NCBI GenBank assembly: GCA_037127315.1
Contig: JBBBDQ010000751.1
Location: forward strand, 124,001-188,000
Direction of reading: 5' to 3'
Source of the DNA: Ascarosepion bandense
Lineage: Eukaryota > Mollusca > Cephalopoda > Sepiida > Sepiidae
DNA length: 64,000 bases
This document shows, in pieces, positions 20,450 through 29,816 of this stretch (position 1 is its first letter; every line of letters starts with the position of its first letter). The notes under the pieces were generated by a model. It had not been told where the DNA came from. It made no database searches and saw only the letters and a program-made list of their open reading frames with translations. The position numbers and the translations under genes are program-made.

Positions 20450-21228
20450 ATCATAGGACAGATTGGGTTCTATAGCCTTGGCTGGCAACCAGTCTACCGC
20501 AGAAAGCAATGGCAACCTACTGCGGGATAATCTTCTGCCCAGTCAGTCATGCCTCTTTCGAGACATGATCGCCCAATGGTGTATCACGTATGGCATTTAA
20601 CTGACTGACTGAATATAATAGCTGAAAACATGATTAAGTCTTCTAATGGGTATAAAGTGGGGGATCAGTTTTCTATTGTTATGAAGTAATAAACTGACCT
20701 CCCACTAATTACTACTTAAACATATAATACATCTCTTCTGTCTCTAGCTATGAGTCAAATAACAGGACAGACTGGGTTCTATAGCCTTGGCTGGCAACCA
20801 GTCTACCGCAGAAAGCAATGGCAACCTACTGCGGGATAATCTTCTGCCCAGTCAGCCATGCCTCTTTCGAGACATGATCGCCCAATCGTGTATCACGTAT
20901 GGCATTTAACTGACTGACTGAATATAATAGCTGAAAACATGATTAAGTCTTCTAATGGGTATAAAGTGGGGGGATCAGTTTTCTATTGTTATGAAGTAAT
21001 AAACTGACCTCCCACTAATTACTACTTAAACATATAATACATCTCTTCTGTCTCTAGCTATGAGTCAAATAACAGGACAGACTGGGTTCTATAGCCTTGG
21101 CTGGCAACCAGTCTACCGCAGAAAGCAATGGCAACCTACTGCGGGATAATCTTCTGCCCAGTCAGTCATGTCTCTTTCGATACATGACCGCCCAAGCGTG
21201 TTTCACGTATGGCACTTAATTGACTGAT
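20450..21228 (+). repeat. Tandem array of a 309-310-bp unit derived from SINE-B
   Basis: The 3' half of SINE-B (from GACAGATTGGGTTCTATAG to CACTTAACTGACTG) plus about 155 bp of unrelated sequence (GAATATAATAGCTGAAAACA..., CTCCCACTAATTACTACTTA) is repeated. Unit starts are near 20461, 20770 and 21080. The third unit ends at the SINE 3' end. The first two units differ by only a few bases, so the amplification is recent. Confidence 0.95.
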
Positions 21229-21234
21229 TTCTTT

Positions 21235-21725
21235 TATGCGCCGTGTCCCTTCAGAACGAGGGTGATCATGACACACCACAACTTCGCATTATTCAGTGTG
21301 GTTGTTGCAGATTATTTCCTCTGTATATCGTATTCCTTCAGAAGTAGGACGGTCAGCGCTCACCACAACTTCATACGGCTATGTATGATTGTTCCAGTAT
21401 ATTTTTTCTATACACTATGTCCCTTCAGAACGAGGGCGATCATGACTCTCCATAACTTCCTACGGCTATGTATGATTGTTGCAGTATATTTCTTCTAGGC
21501 ACCATGCCCCTTCAGAACGAGGGCGTTCATGACTCTCCATAACTTCCTACGTTTATGTATGACTGTTGCAGTATTTCTTGTATGTACCATATCTCTTCAG
21601 AACGAAGGCGATCATGACTCTCCACAACTTCCTACTATTATGTATGATTGTTGCAGTATATTTCTTCTATACACCGTTTCCCTTCAGAACGAGGGCGATC
21701 ATGACTCTCCACAACTTCCCACGGG
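21235..21725 (+). repeat. 87-bp tandem array derived from an RTE-like LINE 3' end
   Basis: Six units hold CCCTTCAGAACGAGGGCGATC, with TCAGAA starting near 21251, 21338, 21425, 21512, 21597 and 21684. The spacing is 87 bp, and 85 bp once. The unit resembles the antisense 3' end of the RTE-like LINE (GTGCCCTGTCCCTTCAGGAC at 9920). Longer frames on the plus strand are shadows of this array. Confidence 0.9.
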
Positions 21726-21824
21726 TTAAGGTTGCTGCAAGTAATCTGTTCAATGAAACAACGTCAAATCTCCAGAATCGAATTTGATGTCCAATACTCG
21801 GACAAATATGGCCGCCTTTTATAC

Positions 21825-21900
21825 ACGTCGCATTGAATATTTTGAGCTTCTTGATTGGTTAAGCCTTCTATTGGTGAACTATAAAATGGGTTGGCTCATA
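21825..21900 (+). promoter_or_regulatory. Repeat-borne promoter-like block (two CCAAT boxes and TATA)
   Basis: Two inverted CCAAT boxes (ATTGG) about 17 bp apart are followed by TATAAAATGG. The same arrangement is found in opposite orientation at 60033-60107. That two copies keep both CCAAT and TATA elements suggests a transposon (LTR-like) promoter. No transcript evidence is available. Confidence 0.45.
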
Positions 21901-21989
21901 GGGGTCTGCACAGTATATAATATAGCAAAAACGTCCAACATATATAAGGAAAGATAGAGAAATTATAGCCATTTTATATTTTTAATCGT

Positions 21990-22779
21990 CGTTTGTTTTT
22001 ATTGTTTTTATCGGCTGCACAGTATCGTATGGTCAGTTGGAGACCATTTATAGAAAAATGGAACCATGACGCAATTCATTTGCAATATTTTCGGAACGGC
22101 ATGCTGTACTACTTGGCATTCGCACCAGAAGATTCAATACGGACATTTTTTAAAATTTTGGAGTCAATCTGAAGACATTGCAGAGGATTCGGAAATAGTT
22201 GGATATCCAGTCAACATCATGATGCTTGGAGTGATCACTATAGACGGCGACGTTATGCTTACATTCATCTTCGCACGGTGCCTCAGACACAACACGGAGG
22301 CCTACATCAAATGCCTTGAAAAAATAGTGTTACCCTGGATCAAGGAGATGGCTGTTGAAAAACTCTGTCTGGCAACAGTACTCTGCACCATGCCCCACCA
22401 ACAAGAAAGCCTATCCATGGCTGACAGACAGTTCATGCGGCCACATCATCCCATACATTTGACCACCCAATTCCTTAGACTACGACCCCCTTGATTATTA
22501 CGTGTGGGGCATATTTGAACGAGAGACCAACAAAACACTTTTAACAGCAAAGATGAACTGAAGGCAAGCATTATGACAGCATCCAACGAACTCAAACAAG
22601 AAGACTACTCAGAAGTCGTCCGGAGGCTGGAGTTGATGCCAATAGCGAGTTTATTGAATAAATTTACTCTTTAGTATTTAAAGATGCTTTTGTGTAATTT
22701 TTGGTAAATATATCTGTTAAAATGAAATATCAGTGATATTTTCATTTTTGCGTAATTTAGATGACAATTTATCCATCGC

Positions 22780-22786
<7 letters not shown>
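21990..22786 (+). pseudogene. maT-like (DD37D type) transposase, copy 1
   Basis: After CGGCTGCACAGTATCGTATG, a degraded N-terminal part leads to a frame (22066-22494) with MMLGVITIDGDVMLTFIF, NTEAYIKCLEKIVLPWIKE. In a shifted frame it continues LDYDPLDYYVWGIFERETN, then KDELKAS. This is the C-terminal half of a Tc1/mariner-superfamily DDE transposase. The 3' terminal inverted repeat (GACAATTTATCCATCGCACC) lies at 22764-22783. Frameshifts are present, so it is inactive. Sister copies lie at 47460-48290 and 50745-51287. Confidence 0.85.

Positions 22787-22826
<40 letters not shown>
22785..22826. repeat. (TA)n microsatellite
   Basis: It begins directly at the maT-like terminal repeat. TA is the target of this superfamily, so the element may have landed in or seeded the tract. 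Confidence 0.95.
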
Positions 22827-22829
<3 letters not shown>

Positions 22830-22914
22830 GGGAATTATATATGTGTGTGTGTGTGGCGATTTATAAATATTTCCCTCTTCTCTCCCTCCCATCCCATTCC
22901 TTTTTTCTTTTTTA

Positions 22915-23375
22915 ATCATATCACCCCGAGCAAGGTCGTAACGCCACTGATCGTACGCAAGAGTGAAAAGATTTGGAAAATAGAAAGCCGGAAACCACAT
23001 CCTAAACAGGGAACAAGGGATGAACCTCTACACCTGCACAATAGACGTGGGTGGAGTGTGAACCGGGCGATAGTTTAGTCTCTCTACTCCAATTGAAAAA
23101 AAATAAATAAATAAAAAATAAGAAAAAGAAAAGTGAAAAGATTGGAAAAGAGAAAGCCGAAAACCACATCCTAAACAGGGAACAAGGGATGAGCCTCTAC
23201 GCCTGTACAATAAGCGTGGGTGGAGTGTGAACCGGGCGATAGTTTAGTCACTCTACTCCAATTGAAGAAATAAAAAATAAAAATAAAAATAAGAAAAAGA
23301 AAAGAGAAAAAATTGGAAAAGAGAAAGCCAGAAACCACATCCTAAACAGGGAACAAGGGTTGAGCCTCTCTTTCC
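22915..23375 (-). repeat. Tandem 170-bp tRNA-like units next to a CR1-like tail
   Basis: The motif CCTAAACAGGGAACAAGGG recurs at 23001, 23170 and 23341. Each unit also carries GTGTGAACCGGGCGATAGTT. On the minus strand this reads like a tRNA head (CTATCGCCCGGTTCACACTCC). The block starts with an antisense CR1-like tail (ATCACCCCGAGCAAGG). A single unit with the same tail is found at 25109-25305. Confidence 0.8.
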
Positions 23376-23600
23376 TTCTCCTATTTCCCCTTATATTTAT
23401 TGTCATTTATTTGTTTGTTTGTAATTTTATGTTTATTATTATTATTATTTTTATTATTATCCCTCTGTTCGTTTAAAAAAAAGATTCATTCGGGCAGAAA
23501 TTTTGTACCAGATGGAGGAAATATTGTAAAAGCTCCGACGATATGAGCTAATTAAACTCATTGAAATGAGCTATAGTTTATAACTAATATGACGTGTTGA
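23376..23600. other. Unassigned spacer
   Basis: It is ATT-rich with a short (TTA)n run at 23432-23458. No gene is seen. Confidence 0.5.
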
Positions 23601-23617
23601 GTTTTTCTTTATAAACT

Positions 23618-23662
<45 letters not shown>
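23618..23662. repeat. (CT)n(TA)n compound microsatellite
   Basis: A CT run passes into a TA run directly before an HH-SINE. Confidence 0.95.
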
Positions 23663-23663
<1 letters not shown>

Positions 23664-23922
23664 TCTAGCATCTACGCATTGCTCATTCAGCAATGAATTA
23701 AAACACTCTCAGCTATTGGGCATGTATAATGATAATATACACGCTAAAAATCTGCCTTCTTCTACCGAGCGCCTATAGCTCAGCGGTAGAATCGGCGACT
23801 GACGCCAATTCAGTCGGGTTTCAATCTTGGGTTAAAAGCAATCGGAATCTAGCCGTACTGATGAACTGTGATACAGCGAAACAGATCTGTCTGCGGATGA
23901 CTATATATATATATATATATAA
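23663..23922 (+). mobile_element. HH-SINE, full-length-looking copy
   Basis: The leader (ATTCTAGCATCTACGCATTG..., GGGCATGTATAATGATAATA) is followed by a tRNA-like head: box A TATAGCTCAGCGGTAGAATC and box B GTCGGGTTTCAATCTTGG. A hammerhead and a (TA)n tail follow. The total is about 240 bp plus tail. Head and tail positions are the same as in the copies at 31005, 31918 and 19583. Confidence 0.85.
23845..23902 (+). ncRNA. Hammerhead ribozyme with mutated stem II closing pair
   Basis: It has CUGAUGA, GAAAC, palindromic stem III, GUC and the stem I strands CCGUA/UGCGG. The first base of stem II is A (ACUGUGAUACAGC), so the conserved 10.1-11.1 G-C pair is A/C. Activity is probably reduced. Confidence 0.75.
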
Positions 23923-23929
23923 GTCCGAT

Positions 23930-23931
<2 letters not shown>

Positions 23932-23974
<43 letters not shown>
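23932..23974 (+). repeat. (GA)n microsatellite
   Basis: This is a pure GA run of about 43 bp. Confidence 0.95.
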
Positions 23975-23978
<4 letters not shown>

Positions 23979-24140
23979 AATGAGAAAACGTTAGTCAATA
24001 GAAATAAACAATATGTGCAGATAGGTTAGCAAAGCGTCCGGTTTATACTCCGAACAGGTCTTTGGAACCTTTGCGTTCGTTATATTCACTTTATTTTTGC
24101 GTAATTTAGCCGACAATTCATCCATCGCACCCTGTGTGTA
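23975..24140 (-). mobile_element. tRNA-like repeat and maT-like terminal repeat fragment
   Basis: 23980-24085 matches 30690-30860 in inverted orientation. It has a tRNA-like order (GGTTAGCAAAGCGTCCGGTTTATACTCCG). It is followed by a lone maT-like 3' terminal repeat (TAATTTAGCCGACAATTCATC, 24103-24138), identical in type to 22757-22786. Confidence 0.55.
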
Positions 24141-24354
24141 TATGATCTATATAATCGCTTTTTAGAATTATATATATAATTTTCCCCACTTCTTAACAGT
24201 AGTTCATAATATCAATATTCCAATTTCGCAACTGTCAATTATCAGTCCTCACCTGACGAGTAACCCGAGCATGAAAATCTGAGTTGTGCTTTATGTTTAT
24301 CGTTAGTGTAAATTTTATTCCTGTTATTTTACATCAAGTTCTCTTCTGCAACTA

Positions 24355-24560
24355 AACACATACACACACGCGCACACTCACATACATACACACGCGCACA
24401 CACACTCAAATACACACATTTACATACACACGCGCACATAGACGCATACACACGCGTGCACATGCACATACATACGCGCACACACATACACATATACACA
24501 CATATAAACACACCCACAAACACACACACGTACAAACACACACGCACACACACATATATA
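24355..24560 (-). repeat. Degenerate (CA)n/(GT)n microsatellite
   Basis: It is about 200 bp of imperfect ACACAC with ATAC and GCGC interruptions. The Cys/Val-rich frames read from it are artefacts. Confidence 0.95.
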
Positions 24561-24790
24561 GTTGAATATATGGATTAAAATCCGACAAGATGATAGAATA
24601 AGTTAAAAACATGGAAGAAAAGTGTCTTTAATCTAAGAGAATTTTCTTCAGTGATTTGTGACTAAGACACGGATTTAAAAATTTAAAAAAAGAAAATAAA
24701 TCTCTGGAGAAACTTAATAAAGTGAAACCTGTTAGATTAATGATCCTTTTCCTACCTGTTCTTTACTTATTCTATTCTATTATATATATA

Positions 24791-25392
24791 CTACCGGTCA
24801 TAATTATTAGGCCACCCCAAGTTTTAAAAAATTATATATTTCATACATTTTTTAGTATTTATTGTCAAGTGAATAATTGTAAATGAAAATAGAATGGTTC
24901 TTTTGTTAATACTGCACAATGACAAGTGTGTCAAATAAATAAATGAATATGTAATAATTACCTATATTGCAGTTTGAACCATTGAAAGAATGAAAAAAGA
25001 AATTAGGCTGATTTGAACTAGTTCATCTCTGCTTCCTTACCTTGTAGAATTTTGCAAAGTAATAATAACAAAAGAACTATTCCATTTTCATTTAGAATTA
25101 TCCACTTTTTTTTTTTAATCATATCACCCCGAGCAAGGCGGTAACGCCACTGATGTGCAGGGGGCTACGTAAGAGTGAAAAGCTTGGAAAAGAGAATGCC
25201 GGAAACCACATCCTAAACAGGGAACAAGGGATGAGCCTCTACACCTGTTCAATAGACGTGGGTGGAGTGTGAACCGGGCGATAGTTTAGTCTATCTACTC
25301 CAATAAAAACTTGACAATAAATACTAAAAATAGTATGAAATACATCATTTCTTTTAAAAAAAACTGGAGTGGCCTAATAATTATGTCCGGTA

Positions 25393-25393
<1 letters not shown>
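24791..25393 (+). mobile_element. Tc1-type element with 27-30 bp inverted ends, hosting a nested LINE tail
   Basis: The left end CTACCGGTCATAATTATTAG (24791) and the right end CTAATAATTATGTCCGGTAG (25393) are inverted complements. Both adjoin TA. Only non-coding DNA remains between them, so it is MITE-like or internally deleted. Position 25109-25305 holds an antisense CR1-like tail with a 170-bp tRNA-like unit, inserted later. The sister copy at 31229 keeps part of the transposase. Confidence 0.85.
25109..25305 (-). mobile_element. CR1-like tail plus 170-bp tRNA-like unit, nested in Tc1-type element
   Basis: It begins with a T-run (the reverse of the A-tail), ATCATATCACCCCGAGCAAGG, and then the same unit as 22980-23100. 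That the CR1-like tail and the tRNA-like unit occur joined at two loci suggests they are one mobile unit, that is, a SINE with a CR1-like 3' end. Confidence 0.7.
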
Positions 25394-25433
<40 letters not shown>

Positions 25434-25470
25434 TGTGTGCGTGCGTGCGTGTGTGTGTGTGTGTGTGTGT
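25394..25470. repeat. (TA)n(GT)n compound microsatellite
   Basis: A TA run is followed by GTGTGCGTGCGTGCGTGTG. Confidence 0.95.
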
Positions 25471-25494
25471 TGTATCAAGTTTACTTTTACAGGC

Positions 25495-26930
25495 TTTAGA
25501 GGCAGATTCCTGATGACAAAACATGGAAAAATTTCCATATGAACATCTGTCGAAAAAGCCATCGTTATATCTCTGCACAGCAACTTATAACACATTTCAA
25601 AATGTCTTCCGTTTGCTTTATACACGCGTGCAGCCGCCAAATCATTGACAGGCGTACCCTTGCGCATATTCGCGCACATTTTCGAATGATTTAGGAGGCG
25701 TTCATGACACGTTGATAGCGTCTCTGCATTATTAATATCTGCTGCATAAACCAATTATTTTAGGTAGTCCCACATAAATCTTCAAGGGGTTAGAGTCGGG
25801 CCATGGAACCGGTCCTTCTTTATCGATCAATCTTCCGTGGTAGGTGTCAGCGAACAATGTAACTAAAACGTACTGGAGCTCTATCATGCATGAACCACAT
25901 TCGTCTTCGTAATAGGAAGGGAACATCCTCTAGCAGGCTTACGGCCATATCACGTTGAATACACCGGTTCTCGCTCGATCACCGAAGTTAAGCAACGTTG
26001 AGCCTGGTCAGAACTTAGATGGGTGACCGCTTGGGAATACCAGGTGCTGTAAGCGTTTAGTGACGGATGTGTGTTGTGGTGCAGTGGATATCGGCTCGGA
26101 AAAAGAAATCGGTGAGCCGAGTTCGAATTCCAGTTGAATACCCTGCATTCACTTAAGCACTAGTACCCTTGGGAAAGGTATGAATCCGTTCCTTCCCTCC
26201 AGTTATGGGTTAAATAAGAGGCTAGGACTTGGGAACCCTGCCCTTAAAAACAAATCTCATTGAATCTTGATACTCGAAAAGAAAAAAGTATATTATACAA
26301 AAATTTATATAAAAAACAACAATAAATTGTTGAAAGAAAACGGTATTACCAGCAATAAACAAATAAAATTTAGTTGGCAATAAATGACCCACCGAGGTTG
26401 ATATGCCATAAAGCAAAAACAAACAACCAACGAACATCCTCTAGCAAGTGTGAAAATTTGTTCGAAATAAATCCCTGTAGACAGCTCTTGTAAGACCTCC
26501 TGAGAGAACATATGAACCTACCAGGTAGTCACCTACAGTTCCACCTATACATTAATCATATAATGATGCTAGTGTCTATCCTTTATTGTACCATGGGAAT
26601 TCCGATCCGCCCACAAATGTTGGCTGTGCAAATTTGTTACTCCATTTTTCACAAATAGTGCCTCATCCGTAAACAAGACTGAAGTGACGACCAACAGGTC
26701 AAGAGTTTGGGCAATAAACCATCGGCAAAAGTTCTCCCGTGCTGAGTGGTCAGGTGGCGAATGATACCGCATATGTTGCAAACGGTACGGATACAGGAGC
26801 TGCTCTTGAATTACCCATCATCCAGTATTATGAGATGTACGACATGCTAAGACCCATTGACGTGCGCTGATGCCCTGATCTTCTCCTACACCTTGTAAAA
26901 TGTGTTCTACTTGGGCGTACGAGCGAATCT
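25495..26930 (-). pseudogene. Mariner-like DDE transposase, degenerate, split by a SINE
   Basis: On the minus strand, 26781-26569 encodes SARENFCRWFIAQ, TSVLFTDEALFVKNG and LHSQHLWADRN, the first catalytic Asp region. After a 496-bp SINE insertion, 25926-25740 encodes ITLFADTYHGRLIDKEGPVPWP and SNPLKIYVG in place of the usual RSPDLNPLDFxLWG, so the last catalytic Asp is altered. The C-terminus (DLAAARVYKANGRHFE) follows to about 25560. This transposase type is common in insects and other invertebrates. Several frameshifts make it a pseudogene. Confidence 0.85.
25921..26446 (+). mobile_element. 5S+tRNA chimeric SINE, long form (496 bp), 15-bp TSD
   Basis: The element 25936-26431 is flanked by GAACATCCTCTAGCA at 25921-25935 and 26432-26446. 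Module 1 (25937-26058) is 5S rRNA-like (ACGGCCATATCACGTTGAAT, ATCACCGAAGTTAAGCAACG, GATGGGTGACCGCTTGGGAA). Module 2 (26070-26220) is the SINE-B head and body start: box A GGTGCAGTGGATATCGG, box B GAGTTCGAATTCC, to GTTATGGGTTAAATAA. Module 3 is a private tail (TTGAATCTTGATACTCGAAA, ATTACCAGCAATAAACAAAT, CCACCGAGGTTGATATGCC). One TSD around all three shows a single retroposition. It has two potential pol III promoters in tandem. Confidence 0.93.
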
Positions 26931-26984
26931 TAGTTTTTTTTTTTATCTATAATTTGTGGTGCCACAGATCTTGTCTCACCAATG

Positions 26985-27475
26985 TGACATTCAGTCAGTT
27001 AAGTGCCATATATGATACACGCTTGAGCGATCATGTCTCGACTGGGCAGAAAATTATTCGGCAGTCAGTCAGTCAGTTAAATGCTATACATGATACAGGC
27101 TTGGGCGATCATGTCTCGAAAGAGACAAGACTGACTGAGCAGAAAATTATTCCGTAGTCAGTCAGTTAAGTGCCATACGTGATAAAAACTTGGGCGATCA
27201 TGTCTCAAAAGAGACATGACTGACTGGACATAAGACTATCCTGCAATAGGTTTGCCATTAATTTCTGCGATAGACTGGTTGCCAGCCAAGGATATAGTAC
27301 CCAATCTGTCCTGTTATTTAACCCATAACTGAAGGGAAGAAACGGATTAATACCTTTCCCAAGGGTATTTGTTCGTAAGTGAATACAATGTATTCAACTA
27401 GAATTCGAACTCGGCTCCCCGGTTTCTCGTTCCGAGCCGATATCCACTGCACCACAACGCACATATTCTTAGGAA
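26985..27475 (-). mobile_element. SINE-B: one near-complete copy preceded by two 3'-end repeats
   Basis: The near-complete copy spans about 27150-27475 (minus-strand head TATGTGCGTTGTGGTGCAGT at the right). To its left the SINE 3' end (GTCAGTTAAGTGCCATA...GAGACATGACTGACTGGGC-type) is repeated at about 26990-27058 and 27062-27145. This looks like tandem addition at the SINE tail, as at 20450-21228. Confidence 0.85.
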
Positions 27476-27637
27476 ATTTAATAATATATAGTTTCATATA
27501 GACACAAAGGGCATGGGCCGTTTAACGAATTACATATTCTAGCTTCTTTTAAAATTTTCCATTTTAATGTGTGTGTTTTATTTGTCTCCTTCAGATAGCA
27601 ATAATATGTCGATAAGGATGTTCTATTTCTGTACTTA

Positions 27638-28526
27638 TCTAAATTTATTTATAAATTGAACTTTGTCTCTCTGTGTGTGTGCATGTGTGTGTGTATGTGT
27701 GTCCGTTACCTATAGACTCCGAAACGGCTAAACCGATTTTCTTGAAAATTTACACAGTTGTACTATAAGTGTCTGCGATTGTTCTTAGCTAGGTTTTGTG
27801 TTGAGGTACCCCCGATAAATATCGAAAATCGATAATCTAAAAAAATTGGGTTAAAGAAGGAGTGGTCCGATTTTAATCAGATTTGATACACTCATAGACA
27901 AAGGCATAAGAAACGATATTCAGAAGTTTCAAAGCTGCAGTTCTTACTATAGTGCAGACAAAATCGATAATATCCCCGATATCGGAAATCGATACCCCCG
28001 ATATTCTATCGAATCTGGTCAAAAACCAATATTCAGCCAACAATATGGCTCATTTTCTCCAATTTTACTCCCTTGGGTACGATAAGTTTTCATGGACATA
28101 CTTAGGTTAGTTTATCCTTGGATGACTTATTTGACTCCGATATTGGAAATTGATACCCCGATATCCTACCGGGTTTGATCACAATCAGTTTTTCAGCCCT
28201 TTTATTTTAGTTTTTGCTTCGGGTTTTGCTCTAAGAAGGTATAATTGTAGTCTTTAGTCTCAGCCATGATACCATTTACTCAGAGGACTTATTTAGCCTT
28301 CAAAATTCAGGTAACGACGAAAAAACTTATTTGATATCGATACCAGGAAATCAAAATTTGACTTACGTCCATTCATTATTCTTTCAGTTTACGGTTTCGC
28401 TTTAACTGGAAACAACTATTGCTTTTTAGTCTTTCGTGCCAACGTCCAAAGAGTTTGAGCTCCAGGACCATGGATTAGTTTTAAAGCTTTCATTACACCC
28501 GAGCAACGTATACACCGAGCTGCTAG
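27638..28526 (+). mobile_element. Helitron-like non-autonomous element, copy 2 (889 bp)
   Basis: It begins TCTAAATTTATTTATAAATTG after A and ends GAGCTGCTAG before T. It has the family interior (GATTTTCTTGAAAATTTACA, ATCGAAAATCGATAAT, AACTGGAAACAACTATTGC, TTTTAAAGCTTTCATTACAC). The terminal GC hairpin is degraded (GCAACGTATACACCGAGC). It contains a duplicated CGATATCGGAAATCGATACC-type block (27976 and 28135). Confidence 0.7.
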
Positions 28527-28530
28527 TTAT

Positions 28531-29191
28531 TATTAGGTTCCCCCAAAAGTTCGTAAATACATGCAAAATGGGTCTATCTGGTCCAGCACAATCGAGACAA
28601 ACGATGAGTTCGGAAAGGGCAAGAGACACCGTTGGTTCCAAAACAAGATCGATTCAGCAAGAAAGTCATGTTGTGCGTTTGGTGAAACTTTGAAGGAATC
28701 GTGCATTTTGAGTTGGTTCCGAATGGTCGTGCCATCAGTGCCGAACTTTACTGTCAGCAACTTGAGCGAGTCTACGAAAAAGTTGAAGTAAAAGTACCCG
28801 GCTCTGATCAACCGAAAGCGCGCTTTCATGTAGCAGGAAAATGCCAAGCCACACACCGCCAGGAAGACCAAAGACAAGTTTGAAGATCTGGACGGCGTTG
28901 AGGTTCTGCCACATCCAGCCTACAGTCCTGACTGGGTTCCATCAGATTACGGCCTTTTCCGCTCAATGCAACACTTTCTGAAGGGCCGCCGACTTGACTC
29001 GTTTGATGAAGTCGAGGAAGCGTGTCAAGAATTCTTTGACTCAAAGCCGGCTGAATGGTACTTTGACCAGATTTGAAAGCTTGCAGATCGATGGCAGAAA
29101 GTCTTGGGAAATGAGCAATAATTTTTGTTGTTTTTGCGAGTAAAATTTCAATTTTTTGCAATTGTTTACGAACTTGTGGGACAACCTAATA
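28531..29191 (+). pseudogene. Internally deleted mariner element
   Basis: The inverted ends are TTAGGTTCCCCCAAAAGTTC at 28533 and its counterpart (ACTTGTGGGACAACCTAA) ending at 29189, flanked by TA on both sides. From 28566 one frame encodes KWVYLVQHNR, KQDRFSKKVMLCVW and NFEGIVHFELVPNGRAISAE, then LYCQQLERVYEK. In another frame come LDGVEVLPHPAYSPDWVPSD, YGLFRSMQHFLKGRR and SKPAEWYFDQI. The N-terminal DNA-binding half and the first catalytic Asp are deleted, and stops are present. The third catalytic Asp region (PSDY) is kept. Confidence 0.9.
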
Positions 29192-29199
29192 TTAAATGA

Positions 29200-29465
29200 A
29201 GACGTGTGTTGATAAAATCGTTTTTTCAGATAATTTTTAGTACTACCCTCATAAATCTTTATATTACTAGGGTTTTCCACAGAAGAAATTTTACATTGAT
29301 AGACGATTGATTCTGTAAGGCACTCGTTTTCCAAAGGACTATCTATAAGGTTTCTACAGTTACATTTATTATTGTCCAGATTGTTAATTTCAGTTATTGG
29401 ATTATTCTTATTTTCAATTATGTTAAAATTTTTATTTGAAATATTATTATGATTCTTTAATATGA
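29200..29465 (-). pseudogene. Penelope-like GIY-YIG endonuclease fragment
   Basis: On the minus strand it encodes LDNNKCNCRNLIDSPLENEC followed by LTESIVYQCKIS and then KIYEGSTKNYLKKRFYQHTSSF. This matches the zinc-finger-like CxCR...CPL.xxC plus GIY-YIG block of Penelope-like elements. One cysteine is replaced by Ser (DSPL), and the YIG motif reads YEG. The rest of the element is missing. It lies immediately beyond the mariner end. Confidence 0.8.
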
Positions 29466-29466
29466 T

Positions 29467-29503
<37 letters not shown>

Positions 29504-29540
29504 TAATAATAATTATTATTATTATTATTATTATTATTAT
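29466..29540. repeat. (AAT)n(ATT)n self-complementary microsatellite
   Basis: TAA repeats pass into TTA repeats around 29513, giving a perfect-type inverted repeat of about 35 bp arms. Confidence 0.95.
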
Positions 29541-29777
29541 GATGTTATTTTTCATCATATTTCGATTTCTGCTATGGTCGCACTACCAACTAAGTCTGCA
29601 GGAAGACCTAAGGCAGGTCGTGGCGTGTTGTTATGGTTCCATTTCATGTTTTTTCTATCTCCCCCATCATCCCTAGCGTTACATAGACAAAGTTCTCCTT
29701 AGTGTGTGGTCTGTACTTAATAAGTCAATTTTTTGCATATCTCTTAAGCTGGGGTTTCCAGGGATTCTTTCAATGTG

Positions 29778-29816
<39 letters not shown>

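Noticed and set aside
24329..24612. Cys/Val-rich peptide resembling a cysteine-rich secreted protein
   Set aside because: It is produced by the degenerate (CA)n microsatellite.
25936..26058. A functional 5S rRNA gene
   Set aside because: It is the head of a retroposed chimeric element with its own TSD and carries substitutions. The other 5S-like stretches (12670-12800, 50480-50590, 58020-58205) are likewise SINE parts or decayed.
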